Part shown: piece after piece, positions 33,015-44,784 of the stretch | How positions within the stretch are numbered: position 1 is the first letter of the stretch | Layout: each line of letters starts with the position of its first letter | Assembly (NCBI GenBank): GCA_949128115.1 | Contig: OX421961.1 | Span: forward strand, 51,508,171-51,572,170 | DNA: 64,000 nucleotides | Source: Anaspis maculata | Lineage: Eukaryota > Arthropoda > Insecta > Coleoptera > Scraptiidae | Reading direction: 5' to 3' | Notes under the pieces: model-generated | The model's input: the letters and a program-made list of their open reading frames with translations, nothing else | Told to the model about the DNA's origin: nothing | Database searches by the model: none | Made by a program: the position numbers and the translations under genes

Positions 33015-34860
33015 ATGTTGATTTTGTAGTAGGGGAGACGCGCAAATAAATAAGATCTAGTCTAGGCGAATAAGTTCTAACGGAAAATATACCTACTTAC
33101 ACCTAACGACTCTGCGTTTTGTTGTACTGCAATAATAGTCCAGTCAAAATAGGTTTTAACCGGAAATAAATTCGGAAGTTGACGAAATTTGGTGGATCGA
33201 TGCAGAATTCAACGTGGAATAACATACTGAAATTCCCGAAAATTCCAATGCTTGGTTTTTTTTCTAGGACCAATAAAAGAGCGCCATCCTTGTAAATTCT
33301 CGATTTTTTCTGAATAACTTGTAAACTATCACCTTTAGAACACAAAAACCAGCGAAGCAAATGTAGCGCGTTAAATTATCAAGAGATCAGTATCAAATTC
33401 ATCACTTTGTGGTTAATAGTCTCCAAAATACAGCGTCTGCTAGAACGCAGTGAAAATGACTCAAAATTTATTTCCGGATTTTACGTAACAATTTGCATAG
33501 TGTCAGTTCAAGGGCTGTAACGTGGACAGTAAATGTGCGGATTTCAGTGTGTTTTACAATCTTGGAAAGCCAATTCAACATTGGGTATCACACTTTTGTC
33601 TAGAAGTCGCCAACTTCAAAATGTTACTTTTCCTCGACCTTTCAAATTTATACTTGAAGTTCCGAAGAATCCCCAAAAATCGATTATTTCCATACCATAC
33701 CATTTGCTTCATTTTCCAAGTATGGAAAAACCATCTAGAGAATTTGTGAAGGATTGAATACCAGAAAAATAACATGTTTCAGAATCTTTTTCCTAGTGAT
33801 GGTTCCTGAGGTATATGGGTTAAAAGACTAAAACGACATACTTGGAAAAAAAAATTGGTAGTTCGGACACTAACTGCTGAATACTGTACGGACCTTGCAT
33901 TTTAGGTGTAAGATGCCACTTGGCAGACGTGGAAAGTACATAAATATATTCACTACGTCTGCTGAGTGGCATCTTACACCTAAAATCCAAGGTCCGTACA
34001 GTATTCAGCAGTTAGTGTCCGGACTACCAATTTTTTTTCCAAGTATGTCGTTTTAGTCTTTTAACCCATATACCTCAGGAACCATCACTAGGAAAAACAT
34101 TCTGAAACATCCTATGGTTTTGGTATCCATTTCTTCACATATTTCCTGGATGGTTTTGCTCTACTTGAAAAAGTAGGCAAATGGCATGGTATCAAAATAA
34201 TCGATCTTTGGGGATTCTTCGGGACTTCAAGTATCGATTTCAAAGGTTGAGGAAAAGTACCATTTTGAAGTTGGCGACTTCTAGACAAAAGTGTGATACC
34301 GAATGTTGAATTGACTTTCCAAAAATGTGAAACACGTTGAAATCCGCACATTTTCTGTCCACGTTACAGCCCCTGAACTGACACTATGCAAATTGTTACG
34401 TAAAATCCGGAAATAAATTTTGAGTCATTTTCACTGCGTTCTAGCAGACGCTATATCTCAGAGACTATTAACCACAAAGTGATGAATTTAATACTGATCT
34501 CTTGAGAATTTAACGGGCTACATTTGCTTTGCTGGTTTTTGTGTTCTTAATGTGATAGTTTACAAGTTATTCAAAAAAAAATCGAAAATTTACAAGGATG
34601 GCGCTCTTTTATTGGTCCTAGAAAAAAAGCCAAGCGTTGGAATTTTCGGGAATTTCAGTATGTTATTCCACGTTGAATTTTGCATCGATCCACCAAATTT
34701 CGTCAACTTCCGAATTTATTTCCGGTTTGGCCAGATTTTTGCTTATTTGACTGGACTATAAAACACGGCATGGAAGAATATTTTCTGTTGAAACCAAATC
34801 GCCTGTGCCTGCAGCCTGGATTAAATACTGGTTCGCGTCTCTCCTACTATAAAATCAAAA
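33015..34860. mobile_element. Nested foldback, TTTTGTAGTAGGGGAGACGC ends
   Basis: GATTTTGTAGTAGGGGAGACGC near 33020 pairs with GCGTCTCTCCTACTATAAAATC near 34835-34856. The arms of about 800 bp include mirrored CCGGAAATAAATTCGGAAGTT and ATAACATACTGAAATTCCCG. The centre (33857-34040) is a hairpin of TAGTTCGGACACTAACTGC, whose start resembles the TAGTCCGGATGCTAG terminus of 37108-39316. Confidence 0.78.
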
Positions 34861-35693
34861 TATCGTAAGTTGGACGGCCCAGCAGAAAAAAATTATTTTT
34901 GGGCTCCCTTGGGCGTTTCAGAGTCATGTTGCTTCGCAACCACCAGGAAAAGAGTTCGAGGTCTCCATTCCTGCAAAAATTACGAGTGATATCCAGTGGG
35001 GACATAGGAAGAAATGCTCTTGGAAAAGAAGTATTGAAGAGGTCACCACTTCTTTGAAAAATACCATTGCAAGAAAAATTTCTTCACAATTACTTTTAGG
35101 GAATGCGATTTAGTTGGGAACGCAACAGAACATATGAATTTATCGTCTCCTTGCATAAAAGAAAAAATAAAAACAGTTTTTTTGACCTCTGCCAAAGAAT
35201 TTTTTTTTCAAGTGTGAAGAATGAATCGGACACAACGACAATTGATGAAAATATTCTCAATAGACCCGTGAGCTTCACTTATGACATACATACATTACGA
35301 TACTTAATGATCGTTATGTGAAAGTTCTTGCATCTTGAAAATTTGGAGGGCCCCCATTGGCCCCCTAAGGGACAAAATATCGAGTGCTGCGGGTCAAATC
35401 GCTTGTCTAGGTATAAAGTATGCCCATACCAAATCTCGTTACTGCACTCCAAAATGCAGTATCGATGTGTTTTTAGGTGTGTACCGCTTGCACTATAGAC
35501 ATTTTCGGAATCAAAAAAAATATTTTTTCAAAACTTGAATTTTTTTTGGATTTTGAAAATTTCTATAGTCTCAAACCAAAGTACATCGTTGTAGCTTTCC
35601 AAAAAGACCTGATTGATGAATTTCTGTCAAGGAATAAACCCACACTTATTGATTCCGCAACGCCTCATTTTACCAATTTAACTCCGTCCTTAA

Positions 35694-36480
35694 ATTCCAA
35701 CATCCAACGTCAGAGGCATAAAGATAGACGGGTCCAGTGCGATAAAGGGTCACGCGATTTTGATAATTCCAGAAGTAGGAATAGACTAAGACTAACAGTG
35801 TCCATGAAGGTTTTATGGAAAAAACTTTGCGGATTATCCACTTTTTGAGAAAATAAATCGGTTGTGTCATCCCAAAAGTTTCCCGACTAGTATCCAGGAA
35901 CCTATGGAAATTTTCGTTTGAAACATCCCTTCAGTAAGATAGGAAGTTGGATTAGAGAGAAAGATTGGGAATAATTTGCAGAAAAACCTCAAATCTTATT
36001 CCAAATCATCTTATTGTAAAAATCATTAATTGAGGCTTCACTTTAAGCTCCATCATTTAGGTCCGGTCTCGAAAACCCCAGCCAGTTTTACATTTTCAAC
36101 CGGAAAATTCCCGGGAAATTGCAAAAAAAAATTGTATTGTTGGAAGATGTTCAAGAACCAGCTACCACTTGTTAAAAAAAAAGGTAAAAATCTGTTCACG
36201 GGATAAAAAGTTGGAAAACATGCAGTTTGTCCAAACTCCAAAGAGGGAAACCGAGGGGGAAACTCGAAAACCGTAGGTCCGATTTGAAAAGTTTTTCCTC
36301 CAAAAATTAATTAAATCTTTTCTCCAACTTCCATTCCCAGCATATTTCTGTAGTCCTATGTCTTGCAGATGTCCGTGGGCACGATTGGCCTTTATATGGG
36401 TGATAACGATATTGAAACAAGTGAGTATGCCTTCACGTGCGTGAGTCTTAGTAGCGCATTTTTTTAAAGAGGCATATTGT
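35694..36480. other. Non-coding
   Basis: No supported gene. A 179-codon minus-strand frame spans 36162-36701 but has no recognisable domain, is biased to Phe/Ile/Lys/Asn, and crosses into the adjacent repeat, so I read it as chance. Confidence 0.4.
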
Positions 36481-36554
36481 GAATGTAAAGAAATTTGGTT
36501 AAAGGAGAAAAACCATTCTTTGCCCCTCTTCAATCGAAACTCATTGTGATATTT

Positions 36555-37107
36555 TGTTATCAAAATGGGGTACTTGCCAATGAAATAGATTTGAATACAA
36601 ATTCTTTCAATCAACAATATTTTTTTGTTTGGGGGCGACAGCTGGGGGCGGCGACTAATCAACAGTAGCCTGTTCTTTCCCATTTTTAGTCGGCTATCCA
36701 TATAGTGAAAGAATTAAATCGTTATGTCTTCGGGTTCATGTTTTTCATTTATTTCTTACTTTAAGGGCGGCATGTGGGGCCGGCAGCATTCGGTGAAGTA
36801 ACTGTTACACAGTTTTAGTTGGAAGTTCCTAAATGTTTGAGCTAACATTACTAACATTGGCATCCAAATCAGTGAAAATTGTTGGAAGTTGTATTTTTTT
36901 TTGTTTTGGAGCGGGACCTTGGAGCGGCGACTAATCAAAAGTAGCCTATATTTTCCAATTTTTTGGAATATATAGACATATATATTCCAATATATATAGC
37001 GATATAGCGATATAGACATTCAATATAGCCTAGCCACGCTTTGGGGGTGGCAGCTATGTAACAGCGAAAAAATCAGAAAGATAGGCCCTCTAGTTTGCGA
37101 GGAGTTT
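36555..37107. repeat. Dispersed GGGGGCGG-rich repeat, copy A left part
   Basis: Contains modules with GGGGGCGGCGACTAATCA, TAGCCTGTTCTTTCCCATTTTTAG and GTCTTCGGGTTCATGTTTTT that recur in 45590-46345. The repeat is cut at 37107 by the foldback 37108-39316 and resumes at 39317-39395 with GAGGAACGAACGGACGG, then AAAGCGGCTGCAATAGCG. Confidence 0.75.
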
Positions 37108-39316
37108 TAGTCCGGATGCTAGTTGCATAAAATGGAATGAACCTTGCATTTTTTGATAAGAAGATGCTACTTAGTGGAAATGCTCTTTGCATCATACTCT
37201 TCCGATCCAGAAAGGTAGCCATCAGCGCCATCCATGCAGGCAGCGTATACAGGGTGAAACAGAAAAAAAAAGTTGGAAAATTATATTTAAATAACCGTAG
37301 CATGTGGAGACCTGTAATTCACCACATACATTAACTGTTTTATGCTCATGAAGTCACAGTGAACCGCTCTTGATTACCTTGAACCGTCTTTGAAATGTAG
37401 GGGAAAAACAGAGAAAAAAACAAAACCACTCTTTTTTCCATAAATAAGTGATTCTTAGAGATATTGACACAATACTTGGTATTTCCACAAAAAGTATTGT
37501 TAGAAATGATATGAGCTGGGTAGCCAGTTCCTAAGCCAACTATTTCCAGAAATACGATTGTCAACTTTTTTTCCTCTTGAGCACCATCTTGAATCTGCCC
37601 TGTGAGGCATCGTCGAAAAAGTGATTGGTTATCATAATAATGGTAATATTTAATCATTGCATCGTAAAAACAACCTCCTCGTCATAATTTAGTGACCTCT
37701 TCGGCGGGAAAGAATTGCCATTCACGTATTTTCTGGCTCTTCAGAGCTTTAGTGCCCATGATAGGATTTGCAACATCTGGAATGGTAAAATATGTTAGGC
37801 ATTATGAACCTTGATGTACTTTGAGGTAGCCTACCAAGTTTTGCAATCATCAGTTGAAAGGTTTGTTCTCAAAGGCTGTTTAAACAAAATTTGTTTAATT
37901 TTTTTGTGGAAAATGCAAAATATTGGATCTTTCACCCTTATTTGATCCCTCGTTGAAGAAAGCCTGAAACCGAAAGTCTGTAAAAAATTTATGCTAATGG
38001 TTCACCGAGAACTGCTCTTCAATGTGTAGTTGTCAAAATCTGCATAGTTGCGTTCAGATTCCAGACAGAGAGCGACAAAGAAGTTCTTGCAGTGAAAAAA
38101 GAGACAACTTTTAATGCAACGGAGAAATCCCGGAAATGTCCTTTTTAGATAGACTCCACGCAATACACAGGTTATGTGAGACTCTCAAGCGTGGGTGAAA
38201 GGCTTGAAACATTACTAACTTAAGGCTCTACCAGTGTACCAAATTGCACATTTATGTTATAAAAAGCAAGGTCTCCAGACAGCTTTCAGTCTAGCTCTGG
38301 GCTAGTTTTTTCTCTATTGTAATTCATGTCTTTTTTTACTGCATGAATTTCTTTATCGCTCTCTGTCTGGAATCTGAACGCAACTATGCAATTTTTGACA
38401 ACTAAACATTGAAGAGCACTTTCCACTGAACCATTATCATGAAAAATTCCGAGACTTCCGGTTTCAGGCTATCCTCAGTGAGGGATCAAGTAAGGGTGAG
38501 AGACCCAATATTTTGTATTTTTCATAAAAAAAAACGACACAAATTTTGTTCAAACAGCTTTTAAGAAAAAACCTCTCAATTGATAATAGTGAAACTTGGT
38601 AGGCTACCTCAAAGTACATCAAGGTTCATAATGAGTAACATATTTTACCATTCCAGATGTTGCAAATGCCATCATGGGCACTAAAGCTTTGAAGAGCAAA
38701 AAAATACGTGAATGACAATTCTTCCCCGCTGAAGAGGTCACTAAATTATGATGAGGAGGTTGTTTTTGCGATGCAATGATTTCATGTTACCATTATTATA
38801 ATAACCAATCACTTATTCAACGATGCCTCACAAGGCAGATGCAAGATGGTGCTCAAGAGAAAAAAAAAGTTGACAATCGTATTTCTGGAAATAGTTGGCT
38901 TAGAAATTGGCTACCCAGCTCATATCATTTCTAACATTACTTTTTGTAGAAATACCAAGTATTGTGTCAATATCTCGAAGAATTACTTATTTATGGGAAA
39001 AAGAGTGTTCTTGTTTTTTTATCTTGTTTTCCCCTACATTTCAAAGACGATTCAAGGTAATCAAGAACAGTTTGCTGTGACTTCATGAGCATAAAATAGT
39101 TAATGTATGTGGTGAGTTACACGTCTCCACATGTTTCGGTTAATTAAATATAATTTTTTAACTTTTTTTTTCTGTATCACCCTGTATACGCCGCCGGCAT
39201 GAATGGCGCTGATGGCTACCTTTCTAGATCGGAAGAGTACGATGCAGAGAACATTTCCACCGAGTGGCATCTTCTCATCAAAAAGTGCAAGGTACTTTCA
39301 ACTAGCATCCGGACTA
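37108..39316. mobile_element. Foldback element, TAGTCCGGATGC ends, inserted in a repeat
   Basis: TAGTCCGGATGCTAGTTG at 37108 is mirrored by CAACTAGCATCCGGACTA ending at 39316; TTT flanks both ends (37105-37107 and 39317-39319). Each arm runs about 140 bp to a mirrored TA-flanked CAGGGTGAAACAG motif (37250 and 39184) and then on to a centre near 38210. The uninterrupted homologue at 46205-46235 is the empty site. No transposase; mirrored frames at 37346 and 38846 are palindrome shadows. Confidence 0.87.
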
Positions 39317-39395
39317 TTTGAGGAACGAACGGACGGACGGACAAAGCGGCTGCAATAGCGATTTTCATCAAGATGGAAAATGCGCTATAAATGCA
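39317..39395. repeat. Dispersed repeat copy A, right part, with short ACGG run
   Basis: GAGGAACGAACGGACGGACGG followed by AAAGCGGCTGCAATAGCG and ATTTTCATCAAGATGGAAAA matches 46220-46335. Confidence 0.8.
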
Positions 39396-41344
39396 GAATG
39401 CTTCATGCAGAAGCAGAATATGACGCAGTGTAACAGTGTGGTAAATTTCATTTATCGGTGGGTTATCTGTGCTGGCGAATATTTCTCTTAAGGTGCGTAC
39501 AGACCTGAGCACTTTTTCGCGGACGAACAGTGCTCGCGGACACGTGCGTGCGTGTGGACGGGACACACGCACGCATGATGTTCGCGGACGCACAGTTTCA
39601 ACGCACAGAGCCCGTTCCGAGGCACGGATTCGTGTTCGCGACGCACAATGCCGTCCGCCCATGAAAAACGCTCAAAATTCATGATGGACTAGGAAACCCA
39701 AAACATACTCATTCGATAGGTATTCAAAATGGGCTTGTACCATCTTCTCATCTTTCACTCACCTTACGGATTTCCGTTGGAATTACCGTTTTTAGGTTCT
39801 TCTAGAAAATATCACGAAATCCCGTGAATTTGAACTAAACTCGTCGAATCTCAAGAACTAAAAGCAATATCAGAAAAATTTCTTCGCTGGCGCTTAGAGC
39901 CAAGTTCTGCGGTGCTCACGTTGAGAATATTTTCAGGTTCACGTTAATAGGTGGCCCCACGAAAATTGGAAATCAAAGAATTGCACAGTCAAAAAATGGA
40001 AAAGACGCGAAATCTTCGACCAGCGATGGACTATGTTAAATTTTCAAAATAGAAGGGTATATATGCGACGTTATATTTGAAGAAGACATTGAAAAAGTTT
40101 TATCCTCAAAGAAAATGCCAATTTGGTGTGTCCTCTGGAAGGTACTGATTTTCAAAGGTAGATCTCGGATGCGTAATTTTAGGTTTTGAAATATTCCTTG
40201 TTTCTTGGATCAATATTCTAAGTAGTTTACACCTAAAGATGCCAACACGTTTTCTGAAGAATAGAATAAATGGTGGAATAAGTGAGCAGTGGTTCTCTGA
40301 TCCAAAGATGGCTGGTGGCGTATGTCTTCATGTTAAATAATTCTTCAATAAAGAATTAATCCTTCCGCCAAAGTTAGAATGATGAGCAATTTTTTTCCAA
40401 TGCCCAAAGTGTTATTGCCTACAGAGTTGAAACGTCCATTGTCCCTCAGGCTCTTTTGTATTTTCTTGTGTCATTATTAGTGTTATCAATATTTTGTGCT
40501 TTTGCGTTCCATTTTGCTTTCCTAAATTTCTTTCAAATACATATTTATGCAGTGGAGACATAATAATTGGAACTTGACTGCTGAATCATTATCATAAGTA
40601 TGAAGGCTGACTCTTTGTCAAATGGACTTGGCAGAGTCCTGAAAAATTTCAACACTAAAATTGAACCAAAAGGTCATCGATGGTATTTCATTGTACAAGC
40701 TAAGCGCCACAAATTTCCGGCCAAGCACAAATTTTGGTCATTACTCGTTACTGAAACGATTTTGATCTGCTTGAATTGCCTCTGTGCAGTGTTAGACAAT
40801 GTGGTGTATTTGAATTTTAGAACAAATGAGGTGACGTGAAATTGTTTCGAAATAGGACAATGCAACTTTTAATCAAAAACACCATGCGATACAGGCCCTG
40901 CTAAGGATGATTTGCAAATATTAGGCCTCATACATCACATAGCTTCGATAGGTTATATTATTATATAGAAAAAAGCTTCTTGAGTACAAAAATGTAAGTA
41001 AGGTAAGTAATAAAATGTAAAAAGTCTTCATTCAGTGCCACAAATGAGTACTGACGCTGTAATCAAATTGTTCACGAAGAAATGGGCGGCTCTGCACCAG
41101 ATCAAGCAAATAATGTTATTGGATGTTATTGTGTCGGTCCTTTTCTCAGGTATTATGTTGTAAAGGAAGGTGAAGGATTAAGGCTCTTTCACAAGGAACA
41201 CTGAACATGAGTCCCATGAAAATACGCAAGAGGCAAAAAAAAAAGATTATTTTGCCATAATTTTTGAGTCTGTGAGAGAATCTTTCATATATAAACTTTG
41301 AAGGGAACTGGGGCATAAGTTAATCTCACATCATACAACTTAAA

Positions 41345-41535
41345 CGACCTGGAAAATTCATTCCAGTTGAGGAATCATGAGTTTTCTTGGATTTTAATTT
41401 TTAGGCATTTGAAAGTCGCGATTTCGAGGCATTTTCCAAAGTTTCAAACCCAAATATCTCGGAAATGAAGCCTCTATTCAACATTTTACAAAAGTTACTT
41501 TTTCTTCTAAATTGAACAAGGAATTCAAAAAAAAA
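41345..41535. repeat. Fragment of the 12031-13663 foldback family
   Basis: CAGTTGAGGAATCATGAG, GTTTCAAACCCAAATATCTC and TTCTAAATTGAACAAGGAATTC match 13475-13645 in the same order and strand, with substitutions. No terminus is preserved. Confidence 0.75.
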
Positions 41536-41555
41536 GTATAATTTCTCAAAAATAT

Positions 41556-41616
41556 CCAGTGGCGTAGAAAATGGGGTGGGAGAAGTTGAACAATTCCTCC
41601 GTATCTACGCCACTGG
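41556..41616. mobile_element. 61-bp palindrome with CCAGTGGCGTAGA ends
   Basis: CCAGTGGCGTAGA and TCTACGCCACTGG bracket a 35-base spacer. The ends resemble hAT termini. No duplication is evident, so this may be an internally deleted remnant. Confidence 0.6.
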
Positions 41617-41860
41617 ACAATTTTGACAAAAGTTATCTACGTCAAATGATGAATATCTATTCATTCCGTGAGCATTTGTACCAAATTTGGTTGAAATCGC
41701 TCAAATGACTTGAGAGTTATTGTAAAAAAAGATTTTAAAAACAGAACTTTGAAGGGCTCTATCTTTCTTAGGACGCGTTTTGGAGCAAAATTAAATTATG
41801 CATGTCGACCTAGTGTTCGACGGACCATCGAATGGTGAATTATTGCTACTATAACCTGGA

Positions 41861-41870
41861 CCGCCCTGTA
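41861..41870. repeat. Lone CGCCCTGTA foldback end
   Basis: CCGCCCTGTA after a 200-bp repeat-like stretch resembles the right end of the CAGGGTG family with no partner nearby. Confidence 0.35.
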
Positions 41871-41879
41871 TAGCGTCTT

Positions 41880-42945
41880 GTAATCGAGAATATTCCAGCT
41901 TTACTCAGAAAAGCCGCCAAGGTTCTCGTCGCTCCCGATGTCGTTGCTGTGTTCTCCAGCATTAAGCGGCAATCCATTCGCAATAGCCCTGGAAAAGTCG
42001 ATTGGCTTCGCGAATATTCTGGCAAGTTTCAGATGCACGGCTGCTTCGCCATTTATAATTGTGTAGGTACGTGTCTTATTCGCGCGTCGTGGTCTCCAAC
42101 AAGTTTCGTATCAATATTAACATTGTTGTTATGTCCGCTTGTCTTCGGATGATCTTCAATCACCTACTTTTAAATGACATTTCCTATTTCCATAACCATA
42201 ATATCGATTCATGGCCGTTTGGGAAGAGGTGATCAAAAACCTTATCTTTTTTCTACAGACCCGTTGGTTGGCGTCTTTGGGTTGTCGAAATAATTGCCAA
42301 TGACTTAATATTGGTCTATTAGGAGATCACAAAATATTGTTTCTCAAGGTAGGTACCTACTTATTCTTCAGATGGTCTAGGAGGATACAAAATACCGTTT
42401 CTGATGTTCTTCTTCAAATGGTCTTTCAATCATTTGAAATTTTCGAGAACATAGTTTTCTGAGCCATTGGGTGTTCTTGACAAGTTTAACCACTCGCTGA
42501 TAACTAACTTGCAAGTCCATTTCATGGCTCCGCAACCGCAATGCGTTCCACCGCCATCATATGGTTTACTGGAGATGTTCAAAATTATATTTTCAGGGCC
42601 GTTGGTGTCATCCGATGCCCAGTCATTTTACCTCCAATAGCCTTCTTCAGATGGTCATTCTCTCCATTGACAACTTCTCCATCCTCTCCAGGATCGCTAG
42701 TTTTTTGGACGGCACTCGTGTAATATTTTCAAGTAAGGTACATACGCGTCGAACACCCCATTTTAAGTTCTGCATGTCCCATTTCTTTGGTCTTCCGCAG
42801 ATGGCTTTTTTATGGTTACTTTTTCTTCTTCACAGCCATTGGCTTTTTCGAAAGGTTCAATTATTGGTGAAACCACTCTGGTTCTTCTGCTTTCCTTTGT
42901 TACATACACTGAGTCGTTGAAAATCTGGTTGACGCCAAGTATCAA
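41880..42945 (-). pseudogene. Eroded coding sequence of unknown function
   Basis: On the minus strand several segments read like protein of normal composition but are separated by stops and frame changes: about 42945-42763 (SVYVTKESRRTRVVSPIIEP), 42705-42585 (DPGEDGEVVNGENDHLKKAI), 42155-42060 (EDHPKTSGHNNNVNIDTKLV) and 42050-41905 (LARIFAKPIDFSRAIANGLP). A D-H-L-K-K or D-H-P-K motif recurs, suggesting a degenerate internal repeat. I do not recognise the family. The overlapping plus-strand frame at 41949-42152 is less convincing. It lies inside the Harbinger-like element, so it may be captured host sequence or remains of the element's second protein. Confidence 0.35.
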
Positions 42946-43390
42946 GTATCACTCCACATGACCTTAGCTCTGCCTTCTCTTATTTTGTAAGCTTCATTTT
43001 TTTCTCTTCAGTAAGGTTTTGAACTTTTTAAGAAAATTATCATGCGCTCAATATATCGAGAAAAGCCTCGCACTGAACCTATTGGGCATCTTCATTGAGG
43101 CAACGGAATCAATATTAAGACCCATCAATAACACCAGACCTCTCACAGTTGAGTTGAATCGAAATAATTACTGAAATTCGGCATCAATTTTTGCACGCAC
43201 ATAGCAGCGTTCGCACGCACACAAAATGTGTGTTTGTTGTTTCCACTCCACGGAATGTCCGCCGCGAACAGTGTTCGTGCGCGTTGAATTCCGTATTTAC
43301 ACGTCCAGACCTGAGCATTTGTACGCGCACGAACACTGTTCGCACGGACGTTCGTCCGCGAAAAAGTGCTCAGGTCTGTACGCACCTTTA

Positions 43391-44330
43391 CACTTCCAAA
43401 TCTAAGAAGACTTGAAAGGGGAATGGGAAAAAATGTAGCCGTAACCCATTCGACACAACACGACGATCCAGCTAAATTTAAGTCAAGTCTAGGTAATCGT
43501 TTACTTGTAGTAAACTCTGTATAGTTAACTCAATAGTTAGGCCTAATACAACATTTTGGACACCATCATGTTCTTTTATAGGTTTGGATATTGGCACCAT
43601 ACTCAATTTGATAACTTTATCAAATTATGACACCGCAAGCTTGAATTCTCAAAAATCAGTGCAGTCAGGAAACAAAACCTCACAGTCGACTAGAATCACG
43701 GCAGGAGTTAAGTTACTATACGAGTAGGTATGTACCCATACGTATACGTACCTACCTACCTGCCTACAAGTCAATTTGTGAACACCACGCATCGAGAAAA
43801 TGAAATTTTATATTGTGAAGACACAAAGTTTTCACGTCGTTTTATTAAGATTGCGCTCTGCTCGTACTTGTGGATAGGTATCTAAGTATATACGATGAGA
43901 AAACGGAACCTCAACTTTAACGATATTTCCCATTTTAGTGAAACAACTTGATTTCGTTGGGGTAGGTCTACTGGGCTGTGCTGGGTCAGTGCAGTTCAAT
44001 AATTCAAAAATAATTTGATTTGTGGAAAGATAGTGGTGAAAAAAAACACAGGCAATTATGGTCCTTCCCCACGGGAAATCGGCGGCAGTCCCGAGGGCCG
44101 TTCCGGTCCTGGCAATATTGCCATCCAGATTTATCGTTTATTTCCACGCCTATCATCCAGACGAAAAACGTACAAGGACTCTCCGAAAAACGTTACCAAT
44201 GATTTACTGGTATTGATGATATAGGTGCCGGATTGACTTTTATCGATTGTGTTGTATAGGTATTTACATAATGTTGCGTTATTAGATCGAATATACTTAT
44301 CCCTTGAATACCTACCTACATAATTAATAA
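43391..44330. other. Non-coding
   Basis: A TACCTACCTACCTGCCTAC run lies near 43749-43767. No gene or paired repeat. Confidence 0.4.
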
Positions 44331-44450
44331 CGTATGGTCCGAAAGTTTCGGGAAATTTTTTAAAAGCTAATTACTTTTTTTAGATAGTTTTAATTTTGTA
44401 ACTTAATATTGCAAAAACTAACATCATCTATGACAATACCAAATTCATAT

Positions 44451-44654
44451 TCAACATATTGAAGATGGGCCATTATCTTTGATGGCTCTCAGTTTTCTTC
44501 TGCCATGTTCGATCATTCTCTGGACAACAACAGGATCAATTTCTCTGAGCTCCTGCCTCCCAATGTACCGCAAGCTCGACCAATATAAGATTTTTGGTAA
44601 GTATTGAGCAGGATTGTATACGACAATGGATGGGAAGCTGCAAATGAAGACCAA
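44451..44654 (-). pseudogene. Tc1/mariner transposase C-terminal fragment (left arm)
   Basis: The end of this minus-strand frame reads REIDPVVVQRMIEHGRRKL followed by R-A-I-K-D-N-G and a stop. That resembles the C-terminus of Tc1/mariner (IS630) transposases, which close with an IDP..I.R.I....RR...I...G pattern. The catalytic DDE core is absent. A copy in the opposite orientation is at 44674-44784. Confidence 0.6.
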
Positions 44655-44673
44655 TTACGGCGTCGCATTTTTC

Positions 44674-44784
44674 AATAACATTAGAGAATTTCGCATTGGA
44701 GAAATTGATCCTGGAGAATTTATGGAACATGGCAGAAGAAAATTGAAATCTATCGAAGATAATGGTCCCATATCAATATGTTGA
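44674..44784 (+). pseudogene. Tc1/mariner transposase C-terminal fragment (right arm)
   Basis: Reads REFRIGEIDPGEFMEHGRRK followed by L-K-S-I-E-D-N-G and a stop at 44782-44784. It is the mirror homologue of the fragment at 44451-44654, differing by several substitutions and small indels. Confidence 0.6.

Larger units (their letters stand above)
30672..35689. mobile_element. Giant TTAA-flanked foldback, copy 2 (5.0 kb)
   Basis: Ends match copy 1 at 15991-22174 (GGACAGAGT...GCGTTGCGGAATCAATC..., with CTACAAGGATGTACTTTGGT), and TTAA flanks both (30668-30671 and 35690-35693). The arms (30672 to about 31280, and about 35000-35689) share mirrored AGTTGGGAACGCAA, GAGGTCAAAAAAAC and GAGGTGACCTCTTC motifs. 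The middle is occupied by two further foldbacks (31277-32877 and 33015-34860) instead of the SINE, LINE and foldback found in copy 1. No transposase. Confidence 0.86.
39491..43387. mobile_element. 3.9-kb PIF/Harbinger-like element
   Basis: AGGTGCGTACAGACCTGAGC at the left is mirrored by GCTCAGGTCTGTACGCACCT at the right, and TTA is duplicated at 39488-39490 and 43388-43390. The GC-rich subterminal regions (about 150-200 bp, GTTCGCGGACGCAC-type words) are mirrored. A 3-bp TTA duplication and AGGTGCGTA termini suggest PIF/Harbinger, but no DDE transposase is recognised. The interior contains a foldback fragment (41345-41535), a mini CAGTGGCGTAGA palindrome (41556-41616) and eroded minus-strand coding sequence (41880-42945). 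Confidence 0.78.

Noticed and set aside
35096..35321. Frames at 31001-31305 and 35096-35321 that look like homologous proteins
   Set aside because: They are the two arms of the TTAA hairpin 30672-35689 read in opposite directions.
36162..36701. 179-codon minus-strand open frame
   Set aside because: No recognisable domain, biased low-complexity composition, and it crosses into a dispersed repeat; most likely chance in AT-rich DNA.
39216..39662. 148-codon minus-strand Arg/His/Cys-rich frame
   Set aside because: Lies across the GC-rich mirrored end of the 39491-43387 element and its repeat flank; the composition reflects GTGCGCAC-type repeats.
42541..42920. Plus-strand membrane-protein-like frames
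   Set aside because: The apparent hydrophobic residues arise from reading antisense to Lys/Glu-rich minus-strand sequence, which is the more protein-like strand.
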